Source: Shinella zoogloeoides
GTDB lineage: Bacteria; Pseudomonadota; Alphaproteobacteria; Rhizobiales; Rhizobiaceae
DNA: 64,000 nt
Direction of reading: 5' to 3'
NCBI RefSeq assembly: GCF_022682305.1
Contig: NZ_CP093528.1
Location: 3,407,501 to 3,471,500, forward strand
Shown piece after piece: positions 30,499 through 40,633 of this stretch. The position numbers and the translations under genes were made by a program. Positions within the stretch are counted from its first letter, which is position 1, and each line of letters opens with the position of its first letter. Below the pieces are notes generated by a model. That model was given only the letters and a program-made list of their open reading frames with translations. It was not told the DNA's origin and searched no databases.

Positions 30499-33400
30499 TC
30501 AATACTCCTTCTCGTAGAAAATGCCCGCACCCGCGCTGCCGCCGCTGCCCGCCTCGCCGCGCAGCTTGAGACCCCGGCCGATATCGAGATTGATCGCCGC
30601 CTTCGCGCCGTTCGTCTCCGGGTCCTGCTTCAGTTCCAGATAGGTGCGCTCGTTCAGGTATTTTCCGGCGGAGACCGCCGCACGGCCCTGCGCATCCGTG
30701 GTGATGTCGAGGTCGTCGACGCCGAGCTTGCTGCGCAGGCTGTCGAGCAGGCTCGTCGAGCTGCCACCCGCAAGCTGGCTCGCCGCAGAAGCGAGCTGGG
30801 CGATCTGCACGGCGGAAAGGTTCGACATCGACCGGTTGAAGATGAGCTGCGCGAGAATCTCGTCCTGCGGCAGCGAGGGCGAGGATGCGAAGGTCACCGT
30901 CGGATTATTGGCAAGGCCGGCGACCGTGACGGTGATGTCCGTCGTGCCCGCCGAGGTCCCCGCGACGAGATTGACCGTCGGCACGAGATCGCCCGCAAAG
31001 CCGATATGCGCGCTGGTGAAGTCGAGGCGGCGCGTGAGGATTTCCATGCGGCCGCGCTCCAGCTCGAAGCCACCGGATACCACGGGCGTCACGGACGTGC
31101 CGGTGACCCTGAGGTCGCCGCCCAGTTCCACGTTGATCCCGCGCCCGCGCACGAAAAGCTGGCCCGGCGCCGAGATCGTCAGGTCGAGCGCGATGCCGCG
31201 CGCGGTGCCGCCGCCGCTGCCCTGCTCGCGCCGGACATTGGCCATCATCCGCTTGACCTCGGCCGGCGCGTTGCGATGCTTGATATTGATCTCCGAAAGC
31301 GATGCCGGCAGCTTCTGCGGGATGGTGATGTTGGCGCGGTTGATGGTCATCTTGCCGCCCAGCGCCAGCCCCGCCACCGGGCCGCGCAGCGTAAGGTCGC
31401 CGGAAACGTTCGCCACCACGAGCGTGCCGTCGACATAGGTGACATCCGCGAGCCTGGCGGTCACATCGACCGGGAAGCCGCTCCCCGGCGTGATGCCGAT
31501 ACGGCCGTTCGCCGAGATCTGCCCGCCGCTCGCAACCCGGCCGGTGAGGGTCTCGATCACCGCGTTCCGCCCGTCCATGGTGACGCGGATGGTGAGGTTC
31601 TCGACCGCGAGGTTGCGGCGGACATCGACGAGACGCGCCCCGCCGGCCGTGATGCTGCCCGTGATCGCCGGCGCGGCGGCCGTGCCGCCGATGGAAAGAT
31701 CGACATCGGCGTTGCCGGTCAGCACGAAGCCCTGGGCGGAAAGCTGGCTCTGCAGGAGGCCGAAAGGCACCCGGCCGTTGAACCGCAGCCCGAGCGGCGT
31801 CGCTCCGCCGATGCCGACCGTGCCGCCGCCCCGGAAGGAGAGGCCGCCGGCGCCGGACAGCGTCGTGTCGAGCCGGAGCTGGTTGTTGACGAAGGCGCCC
31901 GTCGCGTTGATGGCCAGCGCGCCGACCCCCGCGCCGCGCGTATGGCTCGTCTGCGCGCCGCTCCAGTCGAGCGCATAGTCGACCACGGGCGCGGCAGCCT
32001 TGCCTCGCACCGTCACCGTGCCGCCGATCGTGCCACCGGCATCCAGCCCCGCCGCGAAGCTGTTGGCAAGCGCCGCCGGCAGCGCATTGAGGCGCACCGA
32101 CAGGTCCAGCGTCTCACCGGCCTTGCCGGAAATCGCGACGGAGCCGCTGCCGGCCTGAATGGTCAGCCCGTCCAGGGCAACGATGCCGTTGGCGACACCG
32201 ATGGTCGTCGGCCTTGCAAGCCGCAGGGCGATGCGCCGCGGTGCAGCCTCGACGGTCTGCAGGGCGATATCCAGCCCGCCGTCACGTTGCAGGACCTGGC
32301 CTCGCGTTACCAGCGGCGCGCCGTCGAGCCGGCCTGTCAGGTCGAAATTGGTTGCCTGCCCTTCCCGCGAGAAATCGAGCTTCAGCGCCTCCACGCGGTT
32401 CTCGCCGGAGGCGACACGCTCGGCGCGTACAGTGCCGGTGATCGCCGCCGTCGCCAGATCGGTGATCGAAAGGTCCACCGCCGGCCGGGTGATGCTCACC
32501 GCATCGCGGCGAATGGCCGAGCCGGACGCCTGCACCGTCGCGGAGGTCCGGCCGCCGGCCGTTGCGATTTCCACCTGACCGGAAAGATCGCCGGACGCCT
32601 GCTGGCCGGCCATGGCCGCGAGCAGGCCGAGATCGGGGAAATCGAAACGGATGGTTCCGTCGGGCATGAAGTTCTGCGCCAGCGCCAGCGAGCCTTTCAG
32701 CGTGTTCGGCCCAATCTCCGCCTCCAGCACCGGCACCGAGATGCGGCCGCCCTCGGAGGTGACGCTGGAACGAATGTTGATGGGCTGCCCGTCGAGCGCA
32801 CCCGTCGCCGTCAACTCACCGGAAGGACTGCCCGGAACGGCCTTCCCGGAAAGCGTCACCACAAGATCGCTGAGGGTACGCCCGGAAAGCGTCGCACCGC
32901 TCGACGTAACCTTGGCCGAGACGTCCAGCCCGTCCACCGGACCGGTCGCCGAAAGCTCGAAGGCCGCCTCGCCCGCCGCATCGGCCAGCAGCTTGCCGAG
33001 ATTCAGGACCTTGCCGCTGAGCGCCGCCTTCAGGCTGCCGCCGCCGAGCGAGACCGTGCCGGCGGTCTCCAGCGTGCCGGACTTCACCTGAAGCCCCGAG
33101 ACCTCCAGTACGCCGTCGCCGGCAAGCTGCACCCGCCCCTCCATCGCGATCGTCGTGTCGAACTTGCCGGAGAGCGCCGGCGGCAACACCGCCGGCAGCG
33201 CGAACAGGCGGAAGCTGACATCGGCCTCACGGCTTTCCAGGCCGTAGCGACCCGACAGCGTGCCGCCGATGCTGGCGCTTTCGAGCGTCGCGGGATCGAA
33301 GGCAATCTCTCCGGGGGAAACGGTAAGGGCAGCGGTAAGCTTGGCCGGCCCCTGGACCGCCCGGTCGATATCCGGGCTGGTGAAAGCGGTCTCGCCGGTT

Positions 33401-34671
33401 TCGAGCGTCACATCGATGCGGCCGGAGCGGCTTGCAACATCGAAGGCATCGCTGCTGGCCGAAAGGCGGATAGTGTCGACCCGGCCGGCCGGCAGCGCGG
33501 CCGAGGCCACCGTGGCATGGGCTTCAAGCGCCGCAGCGCTCGCCGCGCCGGTCAGCGAGACGTCAGCACCTTCGATCAGGATACGCGCATCGCCCCCGGC
33601 AAGCGGCCAGCGGAAATCGATCGGGCCGTCCTTCCCCGCCAGCTTCACGTTCAGGTCATTCTGGCCCGTGGCGCTGACGGTGCCGGAGGCGGCGAGCGTC
33701 ATCGCGCCCGTCGCGACCGTTCCCTTCTCGATGCGCAGCATGTCCGTGCCATCGAAGGCGGCGACCACGTCGATACCCGTTTCCCCGGCGAAGAGCGGAC
33801 GGAGCTGCGGCGGCATCAGGGCGTCGAACGTGCCGCCGCCGTTGAGCGCAAGGGTGTGCACGCCATTCGCCGCAAGATCATGGCGGCCGTCGACGCGCAG
33901 CATCTCCGTGCCGTCGAGCGCGGCGGAAAGACGCCCCTTCCATTGCGACAGCGGCCCGTCGCCCGTCAGGCGGATTGCGACGGCCGGCTCACCCGGCAGG
34001 TTGAGCAGACCGGCGAGGATGCCGCCCTTCGGCTCGGCGATATCCGCCTCGAGACGCAACTCGTTCGCCGCCGGATTGAACGCGATATCCGCCACGATCC
34101 GCGCGTCCGGCCGCGCCTTCTCGGAGGCCGAGAGCTTGACGGCCACGCTTTCGGCCGTGGCGTCGCCCCGGCCCGAGACGACAAGGCGCTGGTCGCGCCC
34201 GGCCACCGCCTCGGAAATAAAGAGCTCGGGGATCGCCAGCGAACCGACATGCACCTCCACCGGCAGCGTGAACGGCTTGTCGGATTTTTCCGCCTCCGCC
34301 TTGGATTTCGGCAGGCGCAGCAGGGAAATCGACGAGGCGGAAACCCGCTCGGCCTCGAAGCTGAGGAAGAGAAGCCGGAGCGGCGACCAGTCGATGGCGA
34401 GGTCCCGGACCTCCGCATAGGTGCCCTTCTCGTCGCCGAGCGTGATGGCGGCGGCGCGCAGCCTGCCCGACAGCAGCCCGGACGGCTCGCTGATCGAAAG
34501 AACCTGCCCGCTTGCCGCCGCGATCTTTTCCGCCTGGGAGACCGCCATGCGCGCGCCCGCATCGGTGAAACCGACGAAGCCGAGCAGCGCAACGACAAGG
34601 ACCAGCAGGACGGCAAGGCCGTAGCCGAGGTAGCGGAGCGTTGCGCGGAGAATTCGGGACAGCCTGTTCAT
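30499..34671 (-). CDS. tamB: translocation and assembly module inner-membrane protein TamB
   Basis: This is a 1390-residue protein anchored by an N-terminal membrane helix (about 14-34). It has a very long beta-rich periplasmic body of repeated Ala/Gly/Thr strands and the C-terminal DUF490 domain, ending GSAGAGIFYEKEY. TamB spans the periplasm as a hydrophobic groove. With TamA it helps insert some outer-membrane proteins and is also linked to phospholipid transport. It follows tamA by 101 nt in the same direction; the length is normal for alphaproteobacteria. Confidence 0.95.
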   Translation of the reverse strand: MNRLSRILRATLRYLGYGLAVLLVLVVALLGFVGFTDAGARMAVSQAEKIAAASGQVLSISEPSGLLSGRLRAAAITLGDEKGTYAEVRDLAIDWSPLRLLFLSFEAERVSASSISLLRLPKSKAEAEKSDKPFTLPVEVHVGSLAIPELFISEAVAGRDQRLVVSGRGDATAESVAVKLSASEKARPDARIVADIAFNPAANELRLEADIAEPKGGILAGLLNLPGEPAVAIRLTGDGPLSQWKGRLSAALDGTEMLRVDGRHDLAANGVHTLALNGGGTFDALMPPQLRPLFAGETGIDVVAAFDGTDMLRIEKGTVATGAMTLAASGTVSATGQNDLNVKLAGKDGPIDFRWPLAGGDARILIEGADVSLTGAASAAALEAHATVASAALPAGRVDTIRLSASSDAFDVASRSGRIDVTLETGETAFTSPDIDRAVQGPAKLTAALTVSPGEIAFDPATLESASIGGTLSGRYGLESREADVSFRLFALPAVLPPALSGKFDTTIAMEGRVQLAGDGVLEVSGLQVKSGTLETAGTVSLGGGSLKAALSGKVLNLGKLLADAAGEAAFELSATGPVDGLDVSAKVTSSGATLSGRTLSDLVVTLSGKAVPGSPSGELTATGALDGQPINIRSSVTSEGGRISVPVLEAEIGPNTLKGSLALAQNFMPDGTIRFDFPDLGLLAAMAGQQASGDLSGQVEIATAGGRTSATVQASGSAIRRDAVSITRPAVDLSITDLATAAITGTVRAERVASGENRVEALKLDFSREGQATNFDLTGRLDGAPLVTRGQVLQRDGGLDIALQTVEAAPRRIALRLARPTTIGVANGIVALDGLTIQAGSGSVAISGKAGETLDLSVRLNALPAALANSFAAGLDAGGTIGGTVTVRGKAAAPVVDYALDWSGAQTSHTRGAGVGALAINATGAFVNNQLRLDTTLSGAGGLSFRGGGTVGIGGATPLGLRFNGRVPFGLLQSQLSAQGFVLTGNADVDLSIGGTAAAPAITGSITAGGARLVDVRRNLAVENLTIRVTMDGRNAVIETLTGRVASGGQISANGRIGITPGSGFPVDVTARLADVTYVDGTLVVANVSGDLTLRGPVAGLALGGKMTINRANITIPQKLPASLSEINIKHRNAPAEVKRMMANVRREQGSGGGTARGIALDLTISAPGQLFVRGRGINVELGGDLRVTGTSVTPVVSGGFELERGRMEILTRRLDFTSAHIGFAGDLVPTVNLVAGTSAGTTDITVTVAGLANNPTVTFASSPSLPQDEILAQLIFNRSMSNLSAVQIAQLASAASQLAGGSSTSLLDSLRSKLGVDDLDITTDAQGRAAVSAGKYLNERTYLELKQDPETNGAKAAINLDIGRGLKLRGEAGSGGSAGAGIFYEKEY

Positions 34672-34772
34672 GCTTCATCCATTTCGCGGGCGGGGAGCGT
34701 GGAATCGCTCCGAACGTCTAGAATCCCAATCGCGCGGCCGATCAAGAGTCTAGCTGAAAATTGCGGCCGCAG

Positions 34773-36692
34773 TCAGAAGGACTGGCCGATGCCGGCATAG
34801 ACCCCGAAGGAGGTGCCGCCGGGATATTTGTCCAGGGGAACGGCGACATCCAGCCGGAGCGGGCCGAAGGGCGTCGCATAGCGCAGGCCGACGCCCGCGC
34901 CCGCCCGGATATCCTTGAAGTCGGGCACCTCGTCGGTCGATACCGTGCCCACGTCGATGAATGGCACGATGCCGATCGTCTCGGTTATGCCGATACGCAC
35001 CTCGGCGGAAGCGGCCATGTAGGATCGTCCGCCGAGCAGCTTGTCCTCGCCGTTGCGCGGCGAGATTTCCTGATAGCCGTAGCCGCGCACCGTGCCGCCG
35101 CCGCCGAGGAAGAAGCGGCGCGTCGCCGGAATGTCGGAAAGCTCGTTGCCGCCGATGATCGTTCCGCCCGCGAGCTTGCCGGCGAGCACGAAGCGATCGT
35201 CCGCGCCGAGCGACTGGTAGCCGGTGATCGCGCCTTCGAAGCTGGAGAAGAAGGTGCCGCGATAGGTCTCGTAGGTCGGCTTCGCGTTGATCATGAAGCG
35301 ATAACCCTTGGTCGGGTTCAGCCTGTCGTCGCGCATGTCGCGCACGAACTCGATCGGGATGGCCGCCGTCAGGTACTTGTTCTTGCCGAAGACGTCCTCG
35401 ACATCGCTCCACATCAGTTCGCCGCCGGCGCTCACCGTGTCCCGGTCGGAGAGTTCGACGCTGACGCCCGCCGCCGCCGTGGTCGTGAACGCCTTGTAGG
35501 CGTCCGGGTCGACGACGGAAGCCTTGAGGCTGGCGTTGAAGGTCGAGGTCGGCCCGAAGGCGCCGGGCTTGGAGAAGAGGATGGCGGTTGAATAGTCGAG
35601 GTCACCGATATCCGCCTCGCCGATCCGATTGACCGCGCCCTCGATACGCAGCGACTCGGCCTGGCCGAAGAGGTTGCGATGCCCCCAGTATCCCTGCAGG
35701 CCGAAACCGTCCGTGTTCGAATACTGCGCGCCGGCGCCGAAATAGCGGTGCTTGCCCTCGGAAACCTCGATGGTCATCGGCAGCGAACCGTCCGCGGCCA
35801 GCTTGCCGGCATCGCGGATCGTCACGCTGGAGAAGACGCCGAGCGCGCGCAGCCGCTCCGCCGCGCGGCTCAGCGCCTCCGGCGAATAGGGCTGGCCGGC
35901 GTTGATGCGCGAGAAACGCTGCACGAAATCCGGATCAACCGTCTTGGTGCCGGAAACACCCACCGTACCGATTGGCGCGACCGGGCCTCCCTCGGCGGCA
36001 ATGATGACATCGACCGTCTGCGTCTTGTGATCGGCGATCGCCTTGCGCTCGGTCAGCTTGGCGAACGGACGGCCTTCCGCCCGAAGATCGACCACGACCC
36101 TTTCGCCGGCTCTCAGGATGGCGGTGGAATCGGCGCGCGCGCCCGGGACCAGCCCGAAATCCGCGGGATTACGGCCTTCCGCATCACCGGAGAACGCGAC
36201 CTCGCCGAAGGTGAAGGCCGGTCCAGGCTGGACGCTGATCGTGACCGGTATCGGGCCGTTCCGGTTGAATTCCGGGTTCGGCGGCAGGGAATCGAGGTCC
36301 TGTCCGTTGACGGTGACATTCACCACGGCGCCGTAGCGGGCGTTCTCGTAAAGCGCGGCAAGGATGCGGTCGCGGTCGTCGCGCGCCTTGATGACGAGGC
36401 CAAGATCACCGGAAACGGGCGTGCCGTCGTCCTGCTTGAGGCGCGAGGCGTTCTCGATCGCCTTCGTGAGATCGGCGTCCGCGCCCGGATCGAGCGTCAG
36501 CGTGTAGTTGACGGGATCGATGACGGTGGCGGCTTCGTCTTCCTTCTCGAAGAACTTCATGCCGAAAAGCTTGAAGGCGGAGGCCGGCCGCACGGAAATC
36601 GGGCCGCACGCCAGCGCCACGGCAACCGCGAGCGCGGTGCCAGCCCTCAGGAACGCAAAACTCTTTTCCGGCCGGTTCACTTCATTCCGCAT
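34773..36692 (-). CDS. tamA: autotransporter assembly complex protein TamA (BamA/Omp85 family)
   Basis: This 639-residue outer-membrane protein has a signal peptide ending near PASA-FK (about residue 39). POTRA-type periplasmic repeats (about 65-320) and a 16-strand C-terminal beta barrel follow. The barrel contains the Omp85 signature VRGYGYQEISP and a final aromatic residue (GIGQSF). It works with the downstream TamB. The upstream region has a 14-bp palindrome. Confidence 0.94.
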   Translation of the reverse strand: MRNEVNRPEKSFAFLRAGTALAVAVALACGPISVRPASAFKLFGMKFFEKEDEAATVIDPVNYTLTLDPGADADLTKAIENASRLKQDDGTPVSGDLGLVIKARDDRDRILAALYENARYGAVVNVTVNGQDLDSLPPNPEFNRNGPIPVTISVQPGPAFTFGEVAFSGDAEGRNPADFGLVPGARADSTAILRAGERVVVDLRAEGRPFAKLTERKAIADHKTQTVDVIIAAEGGPVAPIGTVGVSGTKTVDPDFVQRFSRINAGQPYSPEALSRAAERLRALGVFSSVTIRDAGKLAADGSLPMTIEVSEGKHRYFGAGAQYSNTDGFGLQGYWGHRNLFGQAESLRIEGAVNRIGEADIGDLDYSTAILFSKPGAFGPTSTFNASLKASVVDPDAYKAFTTTAAAGVSVELSDRDTVSAGGELMWSDVEDVFGKNKYLTAAIPIEFVRDMRDDRLNPTKGYRFMINAKPTYETYRGTFFSSFEGAITGYQSLGADDRFVLAGKLAGGTIIGGNELSDIPATRRFFLGGGGTVRGYGYQEISPRNGEDKLLGGRSYMAASAEVRIGITETIGIVPFIDVGTVSTDEVPDFKDIRAGAGVGLRYATPFGPLRLDVAVPLDKYPGGTSFGVYAGIGQSF

Positions 36693-36809
36693 CCGCAGCT
36701 ATCCGTCGCCTTTCTCCCTATGAGGTGCGGCGCAAACGGTAGACCGGCAGCTTCCGACACGAATTTCAGGCGCCCCCGATTCATTCGGAGCTTCCAGGCT
36801 GGAAAAGAC

Positions 36810-36823
36810 CCTAACGCGTTAGG
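36810..36823. promoter_or_regulatory. 14-bp perfect palindrome upstream of tamA
   Basis: CCTAACGCGTTAGG lies 118 bp upstream of the tamA start, in the 220-bp gap after the lipoprotein terminator. It could be a repressor site; I cannot name the regulator. Confidence 0.3.
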
Positions 36824-36911
36824 TTTTCCGTAATGTTAACGGCGGTTTTACACGCAGGTGCGCGGGATTTGAAGCGCTCCGGCATATTTTATGCCTGCGG
36901 CTGAACGCGAA

Positions 36912-36936
36912 AAGCCCCGGAGGTCCTCCGGGGCTT
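36912..36936 (-). terminator. intrinsic terminator of the glycine-zipper lipoprotein gene
   Basis: 12-bp arms AAGCCCCGGAGG / CCTCCGGGGCTT lie about 20 nt past the stop and are followed on the minus strand by TTTTCGCG. The short centre means the innermost pairs stay open as the loop. Confidence 0.8.
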
Positions 36937-36957
36937 CGCTTTGCCGTAAAGGCAGGC

Positions 36958-37224
36958 TTAGCGGTAGCCGCGCGGGCAATCGTCGATGTAACGGTTGCCG
37001 TGACGGTCGCGGAAGTAGCACTGGCCGGGCTGCTGGGCGACGCTGCCGATGACAGCGCCGGAAACGCCGCCGATGGCCGCGCCGACAGCCGCGCCGCGTA
37101 CGTCGCCGGTGATGGCGCCGCCGATGATCGCGCCGGAAGCAGCACCGATACCAGCGCCCCTCTCCGTCGGCGTGCAGCTTGCGACGGCAAGACCGACCAG
37201 AACGAGTGCGATGACTTTCTTCAT
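36958..37224 (-). CDS. small glycine-zipper lipoprotein
   Basis: This 88-residue protein starts with a lipoprotein signal (MKKVIALVLVGLAVASC; the lipobox VASC makes C17 the lipid anchor). A glycine-zipper membrane-like segment follows (GAGIGAASGAIIGGAITG...AAIGGVSGAVIGSV, about 23-65), then a short Cys/Arg tail with QCYFRDRHGNRYIDDCPRGYR-like character. Such YMGG/17-kDa antigen-like lipoproteins are common in rhizobia and of unknown role, probably envelope integrity. ATG 37224 is chosen because of the lipobox. Confidence 0.88.
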   Translation of the reverse strand: MKKVIALVLVGLAVASCTPTERGAGIGAASGAIIGGAITGDVRGAAVGAAIGGVSGAVIGSVAQQPGQCYFRDRHGNRYIDDCPRGYR

Positions 37225-37678
37225 GAAGATGTTCTCCAAAGTTGAGCGACGGCCACGTTTTCCGGGTCCGCCCTGTCCCCTTCTACTCAGCCAACATACC
37301 GGGGCCGCCTGCGACGGTTTGGTCTGTCCAAGCGAGAAAATATACCCCGCAATCGGGAAGTCCATGGCATCGATGCTTTTTTTTACGCGGCGCGCGAATA
37401 TCGTTTGCGGTTCGTTTGAATCGCGCTTTCGCTCCGGTCACGAGAAATTTCGCGCTTGTCTGAAAGTACCGGTTGATCGGCGCGCCAAAAAGTCAAATGA
37501 TATGACTGTTGAGATCGCGCCGGAGGAGGAGAGCCGCCGTGATCCCGTTGCCGCAAGGCAATGCACGCGAAATGAGAATGCTGGTGTCGTTTCGATCCCC
37601 GCCCGCGTCGTGAGGACGCCCGCTGCATAGACGTCGGATCGATCGGCCCGAGCGGACGCAACCGCCAGGGAGGAACGA
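37225..37678. other. 454-bp divergent intergenic region
   Basis: No supported gene. It must hold the promoters of the lipoprotein gene and of the cox-like operon. The one clear structure is a 17-bp inverted repeat AGTCA-N7-TGACT at 37491-37507, about 170 bp before coxS. Confidence 0.5.
37491..37507. promoter_or_regulatory. 17-bp inverted repeat, possible operator of the cox-like operon
   Basis: AGTCA and TGACT flank AATGATA in a locally AT-rich spot of the divergent region. The regulator is unknown and chance occurrence is possible. Confidence 0.3.
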
Positions 37679-38170
37679 ATGGCGAAAGTGGCAATGACCG
37701 TCAACGGCAGGAAGGTGAGCAAGGAGTGCGAGGACCGCACGCTGCTTGTGCATTTCCTGCGCGACCAGCTCAGTCTCACCGGAACCCATGTCGGCTGCGA
37801 TACGTCCCAGTGCGGGGCTTGCGTGGTGCACATGGACGGCAAGGCCGTGAAAAGCTGTTCCATCCTCGCGGCCCAGGCCGCCGGCTCTGAAATCCTCACC
37901 ATCGAGGGCCTTGCGGCCAATGGCGAGCTGCATCCCGTGCAGGCCGCCTTCAAGGCCAATCACGGCCTGCAATGCGGCTTCTGCACGCCCGGCATGGTGA
38001 TGACGGCGGTCGACATGATCGGCCGCTACGGCGCCAAGCTCGACGAGCAGACGGTTCGCGAGAACCTCGAAGGCAATATCTGTCGATGCACCGGCTACCA
38101 CAACATCGTGAAAGCCATCCTCGCCGCCGCCGAAGAAATGGGCGCGGCGGGCCGGCAGGCTGCGGAATAG
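37679..38170 (+). CDS. coxS: [2Fe-2S] small subunit of a molybdenum hydroxylase (CoxS-like)
   Basis: This 163-residue protein has two [2Fe-2S] clusters. The plant-type ferredoxin site is [15 protein letters not shown] plus C60, and the second domain has QCGFCTPGM and [11 protein letters not shown]. It transfers electrons from the molybdenum site to the FAD subunit. The ribosome site AGGGAGGA precedes ATG 37679. The order small-large-medium downstream is typical of form II CO-dehydrogenase-like operons. Confidence 0.93.
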   Translation: MAKVAMTVNGRKVSKECEDRTLLVHFLRDQLSLTGTHVGCDTSQCGACVVHMDGKAVKSCSILAAQAAGSEILTIEGLAANGELHPVQAAFKANHGLQCGFCTPGMVMTAVDMIGRYGAKLDEQTVRENLEGNICRCTGYHNIVKAILAAAEEMGAAGRQAAE

Positions 38171-38272
38171 CGCGCGGACGGCGGTCCCGGCCAACGGCTT
38201 GCATATTCTCTGCGCCGTAGGGCCGGCCGCCTTCAGCATATCACGCGAACGATATCTCGGGAGGAGATGAAG

Positions 38273-40621
38273 ATGGGTGTCGAAGGCATCGGCGCGCGCG
38301 TCGCGCGAAAGGAAGACAAGCGGTTTCTCACCGGCAAGGGGCGCTATACGGACGACATGTCCGTGCCCGGCATGCGCTATGCCGCATTCGTGCGCTCCCC
38401 GCATGCGCATGCAAGGATCAAGAGCATCGATACGTCCGCGGCGGAGGACATGCCGGGCGTCATCGCCGTGCTCAACGGCAAGCAGATGCTGGACGACGGC
38501 ATCGGCAATCTGATCTGCGGCTGGATGATCCATTCCAAGGACGGCACCCCCATGAAGATGGGCGCCTGGCGGCCATTGGCGCACGAGACGGTGCGCTATG
38601 TCGGCGATGCCGTGGCGATTGTCGTGGCCGACAGCGTGGGCGAGGCGCGCGATGCGGCCGAAGCTGTTGTCGTCGATTACGACGTCCTTCCCGCCGTCAC
38701 CGATGCCGTCAGGGCGCTGGAGGCCGGCCAGCCGCAGCTCCACCCGGAAGCCCCCGGCAACCTCATCTATGACTGGGAGATCGGCGACAGCACCGCGACG
38801 GACGCCGCGATTGCCGCTGCCGCCCATGTCACGGAGATGAAGATCGTCAACAATCGCCTCGCGCCCAACCCGATGGAGCCGCGCGCCGCGCTCGGCATCT
38901 ATGATTCGGCCGAGGACCATTACACCTGCTATACGACAAGTCAGAACCCGCATGTCGCGCGCCTCGTCATGAGCGCCTTCTACAATGTCGCGCCGGAAAA
39001 CAAGCTGCGCGTCATCGCCCCCGATGTCGGCGGCGGCTTCGGCTCGAAAATCTATATCTACCCGGAAGAAATCGTCTGTCTCTGGGCGTCCAAGCGGTCC
39101 GGCGTTCCGGTGAAATGGACCAGTGACCGTACCGAAGCCTTCCTCACCGACGCCCATGGCCGCGACCATGTCTCGACGGTCAAGATGGCCTTCGACGCGA
39201 ACAACCGCGTCACGGCGCTGAAGGTCGACACCATCGCCAATTTCGGCGCCTACATGTCGCTCTTCTCCTCGGCCGTGCCGACCTATCTCTATGCGACCCT
39301 GCTTTCCGGCCAGTACAATTTCCCGGCCATCCACGCCAATGTACGCGCCGTCTACACCAACACGGTCGCCGTCGATGCCTATCGCGGCGCCGGCCGGCCG
39401 GAGGCGACATACCTGCTGGAGCGCACGATGGAGACGGCGGCGCGCGAACTCGGCGTCTCGCCGGCCGAGCTTCGCCGCATCAACTTCATCCGCTCCTTCC
39501 CGCACCAGACGCCCGTCATCATGAACTATGACGCGGGCGACTACGAGGCCTCGCTGGAAGCCGCCATGGCCGCAGCCGACTGGAACGGCTTCCCCGCCCG
39601 CAAGGCCGAGGCCGCCAGCCGTGGCATGAAGCGCGGCATCGGCATGAGCTGTTATATCGAGGCCTGCGGCATCGCGCCGTCGGCAGCCGTCGGCTCGCTC
39701 GGCGCGGGCGTCGGCCTCTGGGAATCGGCCGAGGTACGCGTCAATGCCGTCGGCACCATCGAGGTGCTGACCGGCTCGCATAGCCACGGCCAGGGCCATG
39801 AGACGACCTTCGCCCAGCTCGTCGCCGACCGCTTCGGCGTGCCGATCGACAGCGTCTCCATCGTGCACGGCGACACGGACAAGGTGCAGATGGGCATGGG
39901 CACCTACGGTTCCCGCTCCGGCGCGGTCGGCATGTCCGCCGTCGTCAAGGCGCTCGACAAGGTGGAGGCGAAAGCCAAGAAGATCGCCGCGCATCTGATG
40001 GAAGCCGACGAGAGCGACATCGTTGTCGAGAATGGCGCGCTGAAGGTCGCCGGCACCGACAAGTCGGTGCCCTGGTTCCAGATGGCGCTCGCCGCCTACA
40101 CGGCCCACAACCTGCCCTCCGGCATGGAACCGGGCCTCAAGGAAGGCGCCTTCTACGATCCGGCCAACTTCACCTTCCCGGCCGGCTGCTACATCTGCGA
40201 GGTCGAGATCGACCCGGAAACGGGCAAGACGAAAATCGTCCAGTTCGTCGCCGCCGACGACTTCGGCAACATCATCAACCCGATGATCGTCGAGGGACAG
40301 GTGCATGGCGGCATCGCGCAGGGCATTGGCCAGGCGCTGCTGGAGGGCGTCCACTACGACCCGGAGACCGGCCAGCTCCTGACGGCAAGCTACATGGACT
40401 ACACCATGCCGCGCGCCGACGACCTGCCCTCCTTCCAGGTCTCGCACCAGGTCACGCCCTGCCCGAACAATCCGCTCGGCATCAAGGGCTGCGGCGAGGC
40501 GGGCGCCATCGGCTCGCCGCCCGCGCTGATGAACGCCATCACCGACGCCATCGGCAACAACGACCTCACCATGCCCGCGACGCCCCAGAAGGTCTGGGCG
40601 GCGCTGGCGGCAAGCAACTGA
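38273..40621 (+). CDS. coxL: molybdopterin large subunit, form II CoxL-like (xanthine oxidase family)
   Basis: This 782-residue molybdenum-binding subunit of the xanthine dehydrogenase/CO dehydrogenase family is complete. It includes the [10 protein letters not shown] motif and the C-terminal [17 protein letters not shown] motif with the active-site Glu. The active-site loop is AYRGAGR (about 369-375), the form II sequence. True CO dehydrogenases (form I) have AYRCSFR with the Cys that binds copper. So CO oxidation is doubtful and the real substrate is unknown. I prefer ATG 38273 to 38267, because GGGAGGAG abuts the latter. Confidence 0.92.
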   Translation: MGVEGIGARVARKEDKRFLTGKGRYTDDMSVPGMRYAAFVRSPHAHARIKSIDTSAAEDMPGVIAVLNGKQMLDDGIGNLICGWMIHSKDGTPMKMGAWRPLAHETVRYVGDAVAIVVADSVGEARDAAEAVVVDYDVLPAVTDAVRALEAGQPQLHPEAPGNLIYDWEIGDSTATDAAIAAAAHVTEMKIVNNRLAPNPMEPRAALGIYDSAEDHYTCYTTSQNPHVARLVMSAFYNVAPENKLRVIAPDVGGGFGSKIYIYPEEIVCLWASKRSGVPVKWTSDRTEAFLTDAHGRDHVSTVKMAFDANNRVTALKVDTIANFGAYMSLFSSAVPTYLYATLLSGQYNFPAIHANVRAVYTNTVAVDAYRGAGRPEATYLLERTMETAARELGVSPAELRRINFIRSFPHQTPVIMNYDAGDYEASLEAAMAAADWNGFPARKAEAASRGMKRGIGMSCYIEACGIAPSAAVGSLGAGVGLWESAEVRVNAVGTIEVLTGSHSHGQGHETTFAQLVADRFGVPIDSVSIVHGDTDKVQMGMGTYGSRSGAVGMSAVVKALDKVEAKAKKIAAHLMEADESDIVVENGALKVAGTDKSVPWFQMALAAYTAHNLPSGMEPGLKEGAFYDPANFTFPAGCYICEVEIDPETGKTKIVQFVAADDFGNIINPMIVEGQVHGGIAQGIGQALLEGVHYDPETGQLLTASYMDYTMPRADDLPSFQVSHQVTPCPNNPLGIKGCGEAGAIGSPPALMNAITDAIGNNDLTMPATPQKVWAALAASN

Positions 40622-40633
40622 CGGGAGGAAGCC

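Noticed and set aside
31006..34800. A 1264-codon plus-strand open frame opposite tamB
   Set aside because: It is extremely rich in Arg/Asp/Gly/His without domains. TamB on the other strand has the correct membrane anchor and C-terminus.
36820..36845. CtrA-type site (TTAA-N7-TTAA) upstream of tamA
   Set aside because: The spacing and half-sites do not fit; only GTTA and GTAA fragments are present.
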